From the NCBI RefSeq assembly GCF_000017405.1, contig NC_009671.1, forward strand, positions 1 through 64,000: a stretch of DNA of 64,000 nucleotides, read 5' to 3'. Position 1 is the stretch's first letter, and each line of letters opens with the position of its first letter. Positions 62,100 through 64,000 of the stretch are shown here, piece after piece. Source of the DNA: Brucella anthropi ATCC 49188. GTDB lineage: Bacteria; Pseudomonadota; Alphaproteobacteria; Rhizobiales; Rhizobiaceae. Made by a program: the position numbers and the translations under genes. The notes below the pieces were generated by a model. It was not told the DNA's origin. It ran no database searches and saw only the letters and a list, made by a program, of their open reading frames with translations.

Positions 62100-63431
62100 A
62101 TGAGAGATTTTATCAATAAGCTTGAAGAGCGCGGCGATCTGCTGGTGGTTGATCGCGAGATTGACCCTGCGCATGAACTTGCAGCCGTCACGCAGCTTGC
62201 GCAGAAAAAATGGGCGAAGCCCGTGATGTTTACCAACGTAAAAGGCACACGGTTTCCCGTTGTCAGCAATGTCTACAGCACGCGCGACAGAATTGCCGAA
62301 GTGATCGGCATTGACGCTAAGGATTTTTGCACCCAGTGGAGCCGTCTCGCATCTCTTGGCACGTCAGAGCTGAAAGAGCCGCTAAAGCTTGCCGAGGACA
62401 GCGAGCTTCCCGAATATGAAGAAGTCAAACTGTCCGATCTACCGCTGATCACCTATTCTGACCGCGACGGCGCGCCCTATTTCACCTCTGCAATGTTTAT
62501 CGCCAAAGATCCGGAAACCGGCGTTGGTAATTTGTCTTATCATCGCTCGATGTTTATCAGCGATAACGAGCTGCGCTGTCGCTTGGCACCTCGCCATCAT
62601 CTGACGATCTATCATGAGAAGGCGGAAAAACTGGGCAAACCGCTCGAAGCGGCCATGTTGATTGGTACGCCTTCGCATGCATTTCTAACCGCAGCAGCGC
62701 CACTGCCTTATGATGTCGACGAATTGGAAGTGGCGGCGCGGTTGCGTGGACGACCGATTTCCATGCGCAAATGCAACCATATCGATCTTGAAGTTCCCGC
62801 AGAAACCGAAGTGGTGATCGAAGGTCGCTTTCTTCCCAATGAACGTCGCGCTGAAGGGCCTTTTGGCGAGTTCATGGGCTATTACGTTCCTGTCGGACCG
62901 AATGCGGTTTTCGAAGTACTGGGCGTCACCGTGCGCAAAGACGCGCTGTTCCATTCGATATTATGTGGTTCACCTGAAGAAGTGCTCACACTCGAACTCT
63001 CGGTTTCCGCGAATATTTATCAGCGCTTGAGTGCTGCGCTTCCCGGTATCGTCAATGTCACCTGCCAGCCATTCGTCAATCACGCCATCATCCAGATCGA
63101 GCCGCAGTTCGAGGGGCATGCGCGTCAGGTCATGCTGGCGGCTATCGGGGCCGAACCCATATGGTCAAAACAGATCACGGTGGTGGATACCGACGTAAAT
63201 ATCTACGACATGGATGATGTTCAATGGGCCATTCTAACGCGTTGTCGCCCAGATAAGGACATGCTGATTATCCCGGATACACCATCATTTTATAGAGATG
63301 AACAGAAGGACCATTGGGGCAGGCTGCTTGTGGATGCGACCAAGCCATGGGGGCGGGAACAGGAGTTTGAACGCAAACGATTGCGCCTTGGCAACAGTGT
63401 CAAGGCCAGTGACTGGTTCGAGGGAGCTTAA
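62100..63431 (+). CDS. UbiD-family prenylated-FMN-dependent decarboxylase
   Basis: 443 residues. UbiD motifs: MRDFINKLEERGDLLVVDREIDP, GVGNLSYHRSMFISDNELRCRLAPRHHLTIYHEKAE (cofactor/substrate region), NERRAEGPFGEFMGYYVP (catalytic Glu region) and NHAIIQIEPQFEGHARQV. The family reversibly (de)carboxylates aromatic, heteroaromatic or alpha,beta-unsaturated acids. With a dedicated UbiX-like gene four bases downstream it is a self-sufficient decarboxylase pair. The substrate is unknown; location beside amino-acid catabolism makes ubiquinone biosynthesis unlikely. Confidence 0.92.
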   Translation: MRDFINKLEERGDLLVVDREIDPAHELAAVTQLAQKKWAKPVMFTNVKGTRFPVVSNVYSTRDRIAEVIGIDAKDFCTQWSRLASLGTSELKEPLKLAEDSELPEYEEVKLSDLPLITYSDRDGAPYFTSAMFIAKDPETGVGNLSYHRSMFISDNELRCRLAPRHHLTIYHEKAEKLGKPLEAAMLIGTPSHAFLTAAAPLPYDVDELEVAARLRGRPISMRKCNHIDLEVPAETEVVIEGRFLPNERRAEGPFGEFMGYYVPVGPNAVFEVLGVTVRKDALFHSILCGSPEEVLTLELSVSANIYQRLSAALPGIVNVTCQPFVNHAIIQIEPQFEGHARQVMLAAIGAEPIWSKQITVVDTDVNIYDMDDVQWAILTRCRPDKDMLIIPDTPSFYRDEQKDHWGRLLVDATKPWGREQEFERKRLRLGNSVKASDWFEGA

Positions 63432-63434
63432 CCG

Positions 63435-64000
63435 ATGAGCATTCAACGCCTGGTGATAGGAATTTCGGGCGCTTCGGGCGCAGCTTATGGACTCAAAGCA
63501 CTTGAACTGTCGCGATCAGTAGGCGTTGAAACGCATCTTGTCGTGTCACGCGCAGCGCTGCTCACTCTCCATCAGGAGCTTGGTATACAAAAATCTGAAC
63601 TTTCGGATCGCGCCGATGTCGTTCATTCGGCTGCTGACGTCGGCGCTTCGATTGCATCGGGATCGTTCAGGACAATGGGTATGCTGGTTGCACCGTGCTC
63701 GGTCAAAACAATGTCCGAGATAGCGTCGGGAGTGACGTCGACACTTATGAGCCGGGCGGCGGATGTGGTTTTGAAAGAACGGCGCCGACTGGTTCTCATG
63801 GTGCGGGAAACGCCGCTGCATCTCGGGCATTTGAAAACGATGACAGCACTCACTGAAATGGGGGCAATCATCATGCCGCCCGTTCCAGCCTTTTATTCGC
63901 ATCCCGAAAGCATTAACGAGATGGTCTGCCATTCTGTGGGCCGCGCTCTTGATCTGTTCGGTATTGAAACAGGCACGGTTAAACGTTGGGATGGACTGAA
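63435..64000 (+). CDS. UbiX/Pad1-family flavin prenyltransferase (runs off the window)
   Basis: 188 codons visible, nearly the full family length (about 190-200). RLVIGISGASGAAYGLKALE is the FMN-binding start, GMLVAPCSVKTMSEIASGVTSTLMSRAADVVLKERRRLVLMVRETPLHLGHLKTM the family core, and PAFYSHPESINEMVCHSVGRALDLFGI the C-terminus. It makes prenylated FMN for the UbiD enzyme; the genes are three bases apart. Confidence 0.93.
   Translation, partial: MSIQRLVIGISGASGAAYGLKALELSRSVGVETHLVVSRAALLTLHQELGIQKSELSDRADVVHSAADVGASIASGSFRTMGMLVAPCSVKTMSEIASGVTSTLMSRAADVVLKERRRLVLMVRETPLHLGHLKTMTALTEMGAIIMPPVPAFYSHPESINEMVCHSVGRALDLFGIETGTVKRWDGL

Overview
The window looks like a plasmid or other secondary replicon of an alphaproteobacterium of the order Hyphomicrobiales, most plausibly Brucellaceae (Ochrobactrum/Brucella-like). 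That rests on a complete repABC module with parS sites and a predicted counter-transcribed RNA, on the IS5/IS1111/IS66/Tn3 complement, and on a BigR-Blh sulfur module. The family-level placement is inference from gene content, because no ribosomal or marker gene is present. Nearly half of the 64 kb is mobile DNA, often nested.

1-14.1 kb: two inverted copies of a compound unit (an IS5/IS427-group element carrying an IS1111-type IS110-family element near one end) bracket a ferric-reductase gene split by another IS, an IS3 element inside an IS110 remnant, a Crp/Fnr regulator, and a complete arginine deiminase operon (YfcC-type carrier, arcA, arcB, arcC). A perfect FNR-type box (TTGATTGAAATCAA, 7050-7063) lies before the operon. 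14.1-19.8 kb: a truncated degenerate ABC ATPase, then ackA-xfp (acetate kinase, phosphoketolase), again preceded by an FNR-like box; an IS5-family element has inserted at the 3' end of xfp. Together these genes form two oxygen-independent routes to ATP, carbamoyl phosphate via ArcC and acetyl phosphate via AckA, next to one putative oxygen-responsive regulator.

19.8-27.4 kb: metal and sulfur handling. There is a P-type metal ATPase, a VIT/CCC1 transporter, the Blh persulfide dioxygenase/sulfurtransferase with its repressor BigR and a TauE/SafE exporter, and an NRAMP gene broken by a second copy of the IS that splits the ferric reductase. A Tn3-family remnant follows. 27.4-34.4 kb: a complete Tn3-family transposon with 38-bp ends carries chrA, a PadR regulator, a TSUP permease and an arsenate-reductase-like protein lacking the catalytic Cys. 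It interrupts the tnpA of the Tn3 remnant.

34.4-44.8 kb: plasmid backbone. It holds a truncated HEPN-like gene, repABC, several small secreted or lipoprotein-like unknowns, an SH3-domain protein, a HigBA toxin-antitoxin pair with operators, and an AT-rich patch with two orphan genes, one of which shows the three motifs of a rolling-circle (HUH) replication protein. 44.8-54.8 kb: an IS3 remnant split by a cargo-less Tn3 transposon, an IS66 element, a stranded fimbrial subunit/chaperone pair and an IS630 element.

55-64 kb: an intact catabolic locus in two divergent operons around a GntR/HutC regulator. On the minus strand are aldehyde dehydrogenase, a polar amino-acid ABC transporter, a FAD-dependent amino-acid oxidase-like protein and RidA. 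On the plus strand are gntR and a UbiD/UbiX-type decarboxylase pair. Shared TGATATCA palindromes sit in the divergent promoter region. The substrate is not deducible; a cyclic amino acid or pyrrole-type carboxylate is one hypothesis.
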